A program made the position numbers and the translations under genes. A model generated the notes under the pieces. It worked only from the letters and a program-made list of their open reading frames with translations, was not told the origin of the DNA and ran no database searches. This document shows positions 24,601-36,544 of a stretch of 64,000 nt of DNA, piece after piece (position 1 is the stretch's first letter; each line of letters opens with the position of its first letter). This DNA is from Zeugodacus cucurbitae. Lineage: Eukaryota > Arthropoda > Insecta > Diptera > Tephritidae. The stretch covers positions 14,553,501 to 14,617,500 of the forward strand of contig NC_071668.1 of NCBI RefSeq assembly GCF_028554725.1, in the 5' to 3' direction.

Positions 24601-25330
24601 GTCCGTCCCGTATGCTTACAAGTGGGCCCCGACATTTAGTTGTCATTTAAAGGATTTACGGGTGTAAAAAGGCGTATTAGTTACAGATTTGTCATCTATA
24701 TGCATTTAAGCATTTAAGCCGGTAAATATGCAGACTAATAAGAAAAGTTTAAATACTCCTTTGGGTTACAATGGCGATTTACAAATATGAGCTGCAACAA
24801 TTCATAATTGAGGGTGCATAAGAAAAATATCTGCTTTTGGTTAGCTTAGATTAGTTTAACTAAACTGCTTATGTGATGGTTGCATTAGAAAGGATTACTT
24901 AAATTTAGACGGGATTACTCACAATACTAACACTATTCTTATTATTTATTGTTATTATCACTTACTAGAATAAACTGTGTGCTATTGTTACATGAAGCTA
25001 TAAACTGAAGCGATTTAATTCTTGTGGTACAGTACAAAGTTCTAAGCACCCTACCTGCTGATCTTCAGGAATCATACATTTTACTTACATTTGTTTTTTT
25101 TATAGTTTTATGAAATAAATATCTCTTTTCTAAATTGATCTCTATACAACTCTGAATCGCATCTCAGGCATGTCTTATAATTGAGTGTAATCGATTGTTT
25201 TTGAGACTCATAACATCATACTATTTAGAATTTCCATATCAAAAATTTCATTTGAAGATTAATATTTATATGACTACTCTAAGCCAGTAGTGGAATATTG
25301 ACAATTTCTTTTCATATATCATTTTTATTC
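21601..25330. other. Noncoding DNA with microsatellites
   Basis: No gene is supported. A CCTAA-like cluster lies at about 21732-21757, a (TTG)n-(CTG)n run at about 23203-23237, a (TG)n run at about 23460-23479 and TA-rich tracts at about 24236-24262. The open frames at 22705-22998 and 24411-24635 (minus) are cysteine-bearing but have no domain I recognise and no convincing splice context. Confidence 0.5.
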
Positions 25331-25332
25331 TC

Positions 25333-25387
25333 TTAAGGGGTTATGTGGGTTTCAGAGGCTCAAAACAAGGCTATTTTTACAATTATT
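25333..25387 (+). repeat. 5' scrap of a TTAAGGGG-type element
   Basis: It begins TTAAGGGGTTATGTGGGTTT and is cut off by the dispersed repeat that follows. A similar start (TTTAAGGGGTGACATGAG) occurs at about 47339. It is probably the end of a nonautonomous element, but too little remains to classify. Confidence 0.35.
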
Positions 25388-26612
25388 TTTATACTCTCGC
25401 AACAAATGTTGCTCTCTTTAGCTTTATTATAGTTTTGTTCACATAACGGTTGTTTGTAACACCCAAAACTACACGAGTTAGATATAGGGTTATATATACC
25501 AAAGTGATCAGGGTGAAGAGTGAAGTTCAAATCCGAATGTCTGTCTGTCCGTCCGTCCGTCTGTGCAAGCTGTAACTTGAGTAAAAATTAAGATATCTTG
25601 ATGAAACTTGGCACACTTATTTCTTGGCACCATAGGAAGGTTGCTTTCGAAAATGAGCAAAATCGGACCACTGCCACGCCCACAAAATGGCGAAAACCGA
25701 AAACACATAAAGTGCCATAACTAAGCCATAAAGCTATGCAAATAAAATTTGGTATGAAGGATCGCACTATGAAGGGGCACATTTGGATGTATTTTTTTTT
25801 TGGGAAGTGGGCGTGGCCCCGCCCCCTACTAAGTTTTTTGCACATCTCGCAAACCAATAGAGCTATATAAACCAAACTTTCTGCAGTCGTTTTTTTTAGC
25901 CTCTTTCTAATACAGTCCAAAACTGAAAGAAATCGGATAATAACCACGCCCACCTCCCATACAAAAGTTAGGTTGAAAATTACTAAAAGTGGGTTAACTC
26001 ACTAACGAAAAACGTCAGAAACACTAAATTTCACATAAGAAATGGCAGATGAAAGCTGCATTCAGATTTTTTTACAAAATGGAAAATGGCCGTGGCGTCG
26101 CGTCGTGGCGTCGCGTCATGGGTCAAAAACCATATCTCAGGAACTACTCGACCGATTTCAATGAAACTTGGTTTGTAATAGTTTCCTTACATCCCAATGA
26201 TATGTTGTGAAAATAGGCCAAATCGCTTCACAACCACGCCTACTTCCTATATACCAGAACTTTGAAGACAATCTGAATCGTTTACTTTACAATATATAAA
26301 GTAAGTACTAGTGAAGATATCGATGCAGAACTTTGCACAAATACTATGTTAATAGTGTGACAGCCCCATTCTAAAAATCGCCGAAATCGGACCATAGGTT
26401 TTTAAGGCCCCATATATCGAACACGAGGACCTCGGTGCTTCTAACCTAATATTATGGTTTCCAACTTTCAATGGACTTTATACAATATACATATTTGACG
26501 AATATGTGGGTCAAATTGTGTATTATATAATATAAATAAAGTTAAATAAATAAATTGCGAGAGTATAAAATGTTCGGTTACACCCGAACTTAGCCCTTCC
26601 TTACTTGTTAAT
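25388..26612 (+). repeat. Dispersed repeat with inverted ends, noncoding
   Basis: The left end reads TTATACTCTCGCAAC, and its complement GCGAGAGTATAAAA recurs at 26558-26571, followed by a short tail (GTTCGGTTACACCCGAAC...). Inside are a TCTG/TCCG microsatellite (about 25539-25563), repeated phrases such as ATGAAACTTGG and AAATCGGACCA, and CCACGCCCAC or GGGCGTGG motifs. This style is common in interspersed repeats of flies. There is no transposase or reverse transcriptase ORF; the minus-strand ORFs over 25508-25953 are shadows. A diverged antisense partial copy lies at 49265-49605, which supports its dispersed nature. The class is unknown. Confidence 0.7.
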
Positions 26613-28430
26613 ATATAAAATCATATATTTCATTTAAACAATTCATCGTATCAAAAAAACATGTTTCAACAGTATTTTGTGAAATTTTTATTTTAAAATT
26701 CCGAAAACTCAGTCGTTGACACCTCATCTTTCATGATGTGTCCATAAAAAAGGTCTTGCCGTGGACATCATGACTCATGGTTGGTTCATCCAAAATCAAC
26801 AAACCAAAAATATTTCGATTGTATGTGGATAAATGTAGTTAATGAACGAAGGATAAAATAAAATATTAAAATTTGAATTATGAGACAAGCTTTCCCAACT
26901 ATATATTCATCAAAAAATTCACTCAAATTTCGAAGAAGTAAATACATGGTGTCCTTGACTACTAAATAATGAAGACTATCGAAGTCAGGCAACATATCTC
27001 TTCAGTTGAGTATTAACGACTTCTTAACTTAAAGAAGATTATTATAGATTATTAATGTGTATACCAAATTTAATGAAGATAGAGTGTTAGAAATCATTAA
27101 GAAGTGTCCTCACACCCTTAATCAATAAAAGTCCTGATATAAAAATTATTTGTATAGAAATGTATTTGTCCGCAAAGGGAAGACATAAAGTCATATTTTA
27201 ATTCAAATTTATTCCGATGCAAATCACAATGGTAGCCACCAGCTACATGAATCACGATGGATATTATTTAAACGGCGCACCAACCACCAGTGACCACTCA
27301 ACACAGTCATCACACTCAGCACTCACTCGCCGACTCAACTGAGTGTGACATGAAATCAAAATGATTTCAATTGTCAGAAATGCGTGGCATAATGCAATTT
27401 TCACACCAATGCTTGCATATAATATAACTGTAATTGACGGCATGTGAAATGAATTTTGCATTCATATGATTTTTTTATTTAACAACTATTGTTGTTGTTG
27501 TTGTTTTTGTTTTTATTTATATGTATGCGCAGGAAGTCAACAATAATGTGCACACTTGAGAAATTATGCGTGGCTCAATGATTGGATGGCTGGCTGGACA
27601 GTCTGACAACCACAAAATGTCTTCTCATCCCGTACTCACATCGCCACAACTTGAGGGAGTAAGCTTCGCGCCCCTTCTTGCATTAAGTACCTAAGTTATA
27701 CATAAGTATTTGCGTAAGTGCGATGAAGTCACTTTTGTTTTTGCACACAACCCCAGACCGAGTCTCGGTCGCATTTGCCGCAACTTATCTAAATTGTTGC
27801 TAAATTGATTTATTTCATCAAATTCTGCGCGAATATTTATTTGCTTAATCAAAAGTTTAATTATGCGGAAAAGTTCGAGTGCGTTCTTGCCGCTCTTGTT
27901 GCATGCAGCATGTTCACTGTGGCAACAGGCGGCAAGAAAGTGAAGTGCTTTGCTTGGCAACTGCGTTGTTCTCGAGTGTTTTTGTCATAAGCGGAGGACT
28001 CTGTTGTATTTTTTGTGGGGTTGTCAATATTATTTTGGGCCATTAGAGGAGGAAAAGGCAAGAAGAAGAAGAAGAAGAGAATATTCAAGTCTACTGGAGA
28101 TTTCGCTATGTTTGGATAAAGGTAGCGAAATTCGTGCTTAGGATCCTGAAATGTTTTTAGTTTTACATATTATACGAACCATAGTGTTCTTTATATTTTC
28201 AGATTTCCCTTTGATTTGTAGTGAGATTTTACAAAATATTTTATATTTAAAAATTTTAAACTTTAGGTTTGACCTTGATTTTATTATATAATTTGGCTAA
28301 TGCAAAAACCTTTTGTATAAAAAAAAATAATAATAATCATTATGAGTTACCAAAAAAGATCCATTAAAATTATAATTATTAAAACTTTTATACTTCCGGA
28401 GAGAGCTTGTTAGACTTTAAAAATATTAAA
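26613..28430. other. Noncoding DNA
   Basis: No gene is supported. A (GTT)n run is at about 27489-27506 and an (AAG)n run at about 28059-28078. Small ORFs around 27691-28141 overlap on both strands and have no domain. Confidence 0.5.
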
Positions 28431-28434
28431 ATAC

Positions 28435-29149
28435 AATTTTCTTTTCAGATTCGCAGAATTGGATTTTTACTTTTTTGAAAGAGTCGATGAGATCTCAAAG
28501 TATTGCCGCCATCACTTTGTCAGCTGACTGTTGCCACTTTCCACACTTTGAACTTCATTTGTCGCATACGGATGTCTGTCTTTTGGATTCCGGATTATGA
28601 AATAGTGAAGCCATGCTTCATCCATTCTCACATAACAATGCGAAATTTCGAGTTCAGCTCCAAACACGTCTCAGAATCATAATTTCATTTTTGTTTTGGA
28701 CGCTTGAGCTCTCGCAGTTCTTAGTTTTTATGAAACTTTCGTACAACCAATGTTTCTGGAACGTTATGTCAAAGAAAGGTGTTCATTGATATCTCTAGAA
28801 TGTCGTCCATCTGGATCAATTTCATCTTACGGTCCTCCAAAACCATTTTATGGATTGATTTTGACATTTTCATTTGTTTTTATAGACTTATACGGAATTT
28901 AGCAATTGAACTAATAAATATGTGTTAATTTTTTATATTTTTGTTAATATTATAATTTTAATTTTAATTAATTTCGCATACAATTTGATTTGTTTGATAA
29001 AAATAAAATAAAAAAAATACTATATAAAACAATAAATTATTCTTGAAATGTTTCATTATCATATTTGAAGGTATATTAGTTTCTGAATAATTATAAATTT
29101 TCATTTTAGCTTCACCAAAATTTTTATTTGCAAGTACTTCGTAATTTCT
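28435..29149 (+). repeat. Cluster unit 0 (partial B-C) with best-preserved mariner fragment
   Basis: It starts at a TTTTCTTTTCAG tract. Minus-strand reading of about 28480-28885 gives HKMVLEDRKMKLI, DSETCLEL and RMDEAWLHYF, the linker and first-aspartate region of irritans-type (Himar1-like) mariner transposase, with stops. No other copy in the cluster keeps this much similarity, so it may represent the source fragment. Confidence 0.75.
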
Positions 29150-29856
29150 CTCAGTGTATCATCATCATTTCAGTGAATTTTACAAATCAAATTTGCTGCT
29201 GTGCTACCAGGCGCCCAGAATTGATAGCAAGCAAACTCCCACATAAATTAAGCAATGAATTTGTTATTGTAATCGCTGCTGATCATACAGGAATTTGTTG
29301 TTTACTTTGTATTAAAATGCACGCAACAACACTCCTTCGTTCCGATTATTTCTGTGTCCCCGTGCATAAATTCCGATCCACAACAATACTCCAACGAGAA
29401 GGTGATACCGCAAGAGAGGTATTCCTTTAGTTGTTGCTAATTTGCATTTGGTAAGGTTATTGTTAGTGTAATATGGAGAATATAATTTTTTATTGCTTGC
29501 TTACTAGCTTTTCGCAGCACCCTTGCTGCTATTTATGGGCGCCTGGTATTTTGCGTAACTTGCAAATTTTGCATGAAACAGGGTGTTTCAGATGAATAAT
29601 TTGTGTATAATTGAAATATTTAATGGGATTTATAAAAATATTTTTTTTATTGTGAAATGCTTTTCATATGCGAAGAATATCGATTAGTTCCTAAGAATAA
29701 ATGTGTGTTATTTTCATAAAAATTATTATTATTTTATTAAAATAAAAAATGAAAATTTCCTTATATAAGACAATCAAAGTATATTTCATTATCATATAAT
29801 CATATATTCATTAACATTATATTAATTTATTATGGACAAGTACCTCCGCATTTTCT
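29150..29856 (+). repeat. Cluster unit 1 (short, A-D)
   Basis: It has a complete A block and a D block. TACCAGGCGCCCA at 29205-29217 and its exact complement TGGGCGCCTGGTA at 29536-29548 form a 13-bp inverted pair. A plus-strand frame stays open for 100 codons through A, but it is not kept across copies. Confidence 0.75.
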
Positions 29857-31398
29857 CTCAGTGTACCAGCATCAATTTCAATGCATTTTAATATTTGTCA
29901 AATTTGCTGTTGAGCTACCAGGGGCCCATAATCGATAGCAAGCAAACTCCCACATAAATTAAGCAATGAATTTGTTATTGTAAACACACAAATTTTCGTT
30001 GTTGTTTCTTTGGTTTTTTACCTTGTGGAATGTCAAACAACAATGCCCTATTTAATTTTTTCATATCATCCCAATAGAATTGTTCTTGCTCCGTTTTGCT
30101 GTTCGATGTTGTTGTGCAGTTGCAAATTGCACTTTTGCATGCAACAACACCACTTCGTTCCCATTTTTCTTCAGTGTCCCCGTGCTTAAATTCCGATCCA
30201 CAACAATACTTCAACGAGTAGGTGATACCGCAAAGGCTTTGATTATTTGTTGCTAATTTCTACTAGCTAAAGTTAATATTGTTGTAGTATGTAGAACATA
30301 TTATTTTTCGTGTGTTTATCAAGCGTTCGGTGCAGTTCTGCTGCTTTCATACTCGCCTGGCATTTTGTGTAAATTATAAATATTGTTTGATGCCATACAG
30401 TTATTTCAGATGAGTTTTAATTATTAGAAAAATGTAATACAATTTTGTTAAAAAATTATTTATTTTTTTTCAGATTCGTAGAATAGGATTTTTCGCAGGA
30501 GTCGATAGGATCTCAAAATATGGACGTCATTATTTTGTTAGCTGACTGTTGCGTCTTTCCAAGCTTTACCCTCTATTTAACGCACACGGGAGTTTTAATT
30601 ATTATAAAAATGTGATGAAATTTTATTAAACATTTATTTATTTATATCCAGAATCAGAGAATGTGGATTATTCCTTTACTCGAAGGAGTGGATGGGATCA
30701 CAAAACGTGGACGTCATTACGTTGATTGGTGACTGTTGCGTCTTTCCAAGCATTACCCTCGATTTATCGTACACGGATGGGCGTCTTCAGGACTTCGGTT
30801 TTTGCAATGGTGAAGCCATACATGAAACACATCAAATGTCACATATCCAAATATTGGTCAGAATAAGCAACTTGTCGGATTTATTTTTTATCTCGCACGA
30901 TTTACTTTTCACGCAACTCGTACGCCTAAAATTTCTGGAACGATATGTCCAAAGAAACTGTGTTTTGATATCTCTGGAGTGACAATCAATTTCCTCTTGG
31001 GATCATTCTAAACCATTGGATTTTTTTACGTTTTCATCTGCAATAGACTCTTTGGACTTTGGAGATTTGGCTTAAAATTAATAAATATTTTTGTTATATA
31101 AGACTTCTTTTATGTATATACAATTTATCAATAAAAGAATAGTAAACTAATAAATGTTAGTTAATAATTATTATTTTTTTCGGAATTTCCAATTGTTTAT
31201 TTATTTTAAATATAATTTTCTATAAAATTTGATTTGTTTGAATAGAAACATAATAAAATTTCTTTATATAAAACAATAAATTATTCTTAAAGTGTTTCAT
31301 TATCATATTTTAAGGTATATTAGTTTCTGAATAATTATAAATTTTCATTTTATCATAGTTTCACCAAAATTTTTATTTGCAAGTACTTCGCATTTTCT
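29857..31398 (+). repeat. Cluster unit 2 (long, two B blocks)
   Basis: Block A here has an alternative middle (about 29990-30150, with ACCTTGTGGAATGTCAA and CATCCCAATAGAATTG) also found in units at 40782 and 42980. E, a truncated first B (from about 30475), a repeated AT-rich spacer, a second B (from about 30652) and C follow. Confidence 0.72.
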
Positions 31399-32919
31399 CT
31401 CAGTGTATCATCATCATTTCTGTGCTTTTTAATATTTGTCAAATTTGCTGCTGTGCTACCAGGCGCCCAGAATTGATAGCAAGCAAACTCCCACATAATT
31501 TAAGAAATGAATTTGTTATTGTAATCGCTGCTGATCAGGCAGGAATTTGTTGTTTACTTTGTATTAAAATGCACGCAACAACACTCCTTCATTCCGATTA
31601 TTTCTGTGTCCCCGTGCATAAATTCCGATCCACAACAATACTCCAACGAGTAGGTGATACCGCAAAAGCTTTGATTATTTGTTGTATTGATTTGTATTAC
31701 AAATAGTTAGTGTTGGTGCAGTATGTAGAACATATTATTTTCCGTGTGTTTATCACGAATTCGGTGCAGTTCTGCTGCATTTCATAGCCACCTGGTATTT
31801 TGTGTAAATTATAAATATTGTTTGATGCCATACAGTTGTTTCAGATGAGTTTTAATTATTAGAAAAATGTAATACAATTTTATTAAATATTTATTTATTT
31901 CTTTTCAGATTCGGAGAATATGGATTTTCCTTTTTCGAAGGTGTCTATTTCTAATAATAATTTTTACTAGCTAAAGTTAGTATTGGTGTAATATGTTGGA
32001 CATATTATTTTTTCGTGTGTTTATCACGCGTTCGGTGCAGTTTTATATTCGCCTGGTATTTTGTGTAAATTATAAATAATGCTTAATACGTGCATTTTCT
32101 TCAGATGAGTTTTAATTAGTATAAAAATAATCCAGATATTATTAAATATTTATTTATTTATTTCTTTTCAGATTCGGAGAATATGGATTTTTCGAAGGGG
32201 TCGATGGGATCGCAAGTTTTGGACGTCATTACTTTGTCTGGTGGCTGTTGCCTCTTTCCAAGCTCGATTTATCGATTTATCACACACGGATGGCCGTCTT
32301 CAGGATGTCGGATTTTGGATTTTGAAATGGTGCAGCTATACATGAAACACATCCAATGTCACATAGCCAAATACTGTTCAGAATCAGCAACTTGTCGGAT
32401 TTATTTTTTATCTCGCACGATTTACTTTTCACGCAACCCACGTACACTCAAATTTTCTGGAACGATATGTCCAAGGAAACTGTGTTTTGTTGATATCTCT
32501 GGGGTGCTGATCAATTTCATCTTGGAATCATTCTAAACCACTGGATTTTTTTACGTTTTCATCTAGACTCTTTGGACTTGGGACATTTGGCTTAATTGGA
32601 ATCTAGCAACATCACTTAAAATTAATAAATATTTTTCTCATATAAGATATTATGTATATACAATTTATCAATAAAACAGTACTAAACTAGTAAATGTTAG
32701 TTTTTTAATTATTATTTATTTCGGAATTTGCAATTATTGTTTATTTATTTTAAATATAATTTCCTATAAAATTTGATTTGTTTTATAAGAAAACTAATAA
32801 AATTTCTTTATATAAAACAATAAATCATTCTTAAAGTGTTTTATCATCATATTTTAAGAAAAGTTAATTTATCCTGAAAATTTATAAATTTTTATGTATT
32901 AGATGTAGCATTAATTTTT
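31399..32919 (+). repeat. Cluster unit 3 (long, duplicated E)
   Basis: The first B is cut to about 40 bases (31908-31946). A second, partial E then begins (about 31965) and leads to a full B at about 32172 and C. The internal duplication differs from that in units 2, 6, 8 and 9. Confidence 0.7.
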
Positions 32920-33590
32920 CTCAGTGTATCATCATCATTTCAGTGGATTGTCGAATTTGCTGCTGAACTACCAGGCACCCATAAATGTGATGGGAGTCAC
33001 TAGGCAGCTGCTGATCAGGCAGGAATTTGTTGTTTATTTTACACTAAAAAGCACGCAACAACAGTCCTTCGTTCCGATTATTTCTATGTCCCCGTGCATA
33101 AATTCCGATCCACAACAATACTCCAACGAGTTGGTTTGTTGCTAATTTGTCCAAGGTATAGTTATTGTTAGTGTAATATGGAGAATATAATTTTTCGTTG
33201 CTTGTTTACTAGGTTTCGCATCAGCATTGCTGCTATTTATGGGTGCCTGGTATTTTGCTAAATTGCAAATTTTGCATGAAACAGGGTGTATCAGATGAAT
33301 AATTTTCTATAATTATAAAATTTAATGGGATTTATAAAAATATTTTTTTTATTGTAAAATGCTTTTCATATGCGGAGAATATCGATTAGTTCCTAAGAAT
33401 AAATGTGTGTTATTTTCATAATAATTATTATTATTTTATTAAAATAAAAAATGAAAATTTCCTTATATAAGACAATCAAAGTATATTTCATTATCATATT
33501 TTAAGATATATTTAAAAATTACTCAGTTTTAGAATAGGTTGTTTATTAACATTATATTAATTTATTATGGACAAGTACTCCACATTTTCT
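32920..33590 (+). repeat. Cluster unit 4 (short, shortened A)
   Basis: Block A jumps from CACCCATAAATGTGATGGG straight to GCTGCTGATCAGGCAGG, so about 60 bases are lost or replaced. The same variant, GGGAGTCACTAGGCAGCTGC, is seen at about 46997. A D block follows. Confidence 0.7.
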
Positions 33591-34323
33591 CTCAGTGTAC
33601 CAGCATCAATTTCAATGCATTTAATATTTGTCAAATTTGCTGCTGTGCTACCAGGCGCCCATAATTGATAGCAAGCAAACTCCCACATAAATTAAGCAAT
33701 GAATTTGTTATTGTAATCGCTGCTGATCATACAGGAATTTGTTGTTTACTTTGTATTAAAATGCACGCAACAACACTCGTTCGTTCCGATTATGTCTGTG
33801 TCCCCGTGCATAAATTCCGATCCACAACAATACTCCAACGAGTAGATGATACCGCAAGAGGGATATTCCTAAGATTGCTTGTTGCTAATTTGCATTTGGT
33901 AAAGTTATTGTTAGTGTAATATGGGGGATATAATTTTTTGTTGTGTGTTTACTAGGTTTTCGCAGCAGCCTTGCTGCTTATTATGGTCGCCTGGTACTTT
34001 GCGTAAATTGCAAATATTGCTTGAAACAGGGTGTGTCAGATGAATAATTTGTATTATTAAACAAATTTAATAGGGTTTATAAAAATTTATTTATTTTATT
34101 GTAAAATGTCTTTTATATGTGGAGAATATCAATTAGTTCAAAAGAATAAATGTGTTTTATTTTATAATAATAATTTTTATTTTATTATATAAAAAAGCAA
34201 ATTTCCTTATATAAGACAATCAAAGTATTTTATTATCATATTTGAAGGAATATTAAAAATTATCAAGTTTCAAATTATTTGCAGCATTTATTTATTATTA
34301 ACTATAAGTACTTCGCATTTCCT
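33591..34323 (+). repeat. Cluster unit 5 (short, A-D)
   Basis: It is close to unit 1 through most of A, and the preceding D tail (about 33340-33470) is nearly identical to that of unit 1 (about 29640-29780). This points to recent exchange between the two. Confidence 0.7.
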
Positions 34324-35752
34324 CTCAGTGTATCAACATCATTTCATTGCATTTTAATATTTGTCAAATTTGCTGTCGAGCAACCAGTCGCCCAGAATCG
34401 ATAGCAAGCAAATTCCCACATATGTTCACAAAGAAATTGTTATTGTAATCGCAAAAGAAAATATGCATACGCTAAAAAGCGCGCAACAACACTCTCTCGT
34501 TCCAATTGTTCTTCTGTGTCCCCGTGCATAAATACCGATCCACAACAATACTTCAACGAGTAGGTGATACCGCAAAAGCTTTGATTATTTGTTGCTAATT
34601 TGTATTACAAATAGTTAGTGTTGGTTCAGTATGTAGAACATAATATTTTCCGTGTGTTTATCACGCGTTCGGTGCAGTTTTGCTGCATTTCATACTCACC
34701 TGGCATTTTCTGTAAATTATAAATATTGCTTGATGAGTTTTAATTTTCATATCTACGTAATGCAATTTTATTTAAAATGTTTATTTATTTCTTTTCAGAT
34801 TCGCAGAATATGGATTTTCCTTTTTTGAAGATGTCGATGGGATCTCAAAATATGGACGTCATTATTTTGTTAGTTGACTGTTGCCTCTTTCCAAGCTTTA
34901 CCCTCGATTTATCGCACACGGGAGTTTTAATTATTATAAAAATGTAATGAAATTTTATTAAATATTTATTTATTTATATCCAGAATCAAATAATATGGAT
35001 TATTCCTTTTCTCGAAGGAGTCGATGGGATCGCAAAACGTGGACGTCATTACGTTGATTGGTGACTGTTGCGTCTTTTCAAGCTTTACCATCAATTTATC
35101 GCACACGGATGACCGTCTTCAAAATTTCGGATTTTGAAATGGGGCAGCCATACATGAAACACATCCAATGTCACATATCCAAATACTGTTCAGAATCAGA
35201 AACTCGTCGGATTTATTTTTTATCTCGTGCGCCTTTTTACCCAACTCTCGTACACCTAAAATTTCTGGAACGATATGTCTAAGGGAACTGTGCTTTGATA
35301 TCTCTGGAGTGCCGATCAATTTCATCTTGGGATAATTGAAAAGCAGGATTTTTTGACGATTTCTTCTACAATAGACTCTTTGTGCTTGGACATTTGGCTT
35401 ACACGGAATTGAGCAACATCACTTAAAGTTAATAAATATTTTTCTCGTATAAGACTTTCTTATATATATACAATTTTTCAATAAAAGAATAGTAAACTAA
35501 TAATTGTTAGTTTTTTAATAATTATTTATTTCGGAATTTGCAATTATTGTTTATTTATTTTAAATACAATTTGCTATAAAATTTGATTTGTTTGAATAGA
35601 AACATAATAAAATTTCTTTATATAAAACAATAAATTATTCTTAAAGTGTTTCATTATCATATTTTAAGGTATATTAGTTTCTGAATAATTATAAATTTTC
35701 ATTTTATCATAGTTTCACCAAAATTTTTATTTGCAAGTACTTCGCATTTTCT
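34324..35752 (+). repeat. Cluster unit 6 (long, two B blocks)
   Basis: Block A contains AAAATATGCATACGCTAAAA, shared with unit 8. The first B (about 34799) is truncated at CACACGGGAG and followed by a repeated AT-rich spacer ending TTTATATCCAG. The second B (about 34984) and C follow. Confidence 0.7.
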
Positions 35753-36544
35753 CTCAGTGTATCATCATCATTTCAGTGCATTTTACAAATTTGTCAAATT
35801 TGCTGCTGTGCTACCAAGCGCCCAGAAATGATAGGAAGCAAACTGCCACTTAAATTAAGCAATGAATTTGTTATTGTAATCGCTGCTGATCATGCAGGAA
35901 TTTGTTGTTTATTTTACACTAAAAAGCACGCAACAACACTCCTTCGTTCCGGTTATTTCTGTGTCCCTTTGCATGAATTCCGATCCACAACAATACTCCA
36001 ACGAGTAGGTGATACTGCAAGAGAGACATTCCTAAGATTAGTTGTTGCTAACAATTTGGTATAGTTATTGTTAGTGTAATATGTGAACCTGCATATTTGT
36101 TGCTTGTTTACTAGGTTTCGCAGCAGCCTTGCTGCGTTTTATGGTCGCCTGGTACTTTGCGTAAATTGCGAATATTGCTTGAAACAGGGTGTATCAGATG
36201 AATAATTTGTGTTATTACAAAAGAATTATTAGTGTTTATAAATATATTTTTTATTGCAGAATTTCTTTCCAAATGCGGAGAATATGTATTTCTACTTAAT
36301 AACAAATCTAGTACAGAAAAGTATAAATAATATAAATTATGTTTTGCTTCAAATATTATTTATATTGGAATTCCCTATCAATATTAATTAATTATAATAA
36401 ATAACAATATGTCTTTTATATAAAACAGAAATTGTCGTTTAATAGTACATATATTATTATCATATTTTAAGGAATATTAAAAATTATCAAGTTTCTAATT
36501 AGTTTCAGCACACATTTATTTTATCAAATTACGTTGTATTTTCT
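35753..36544 (+). repeat. Cluster unit 7 (short, A-D)
   Basis: It has a complete A block with a true ATG at 35828, and a D block at about 36110-36250. The 78-codon frame from that ATG has no recognisable domain, and the matching position in most other copies is TTG. Confidence 0.7.

Noticed and set aside
29128..29430. 100-codon plus-strand ORF through block A, seen again at 31377, 33665, 35828 and 42440
   Set aside because: The start is TTG in nearly all copies, other units break the frame with indels, and the peptide has no recognisable domain. I do not call it coding without selection evidence.
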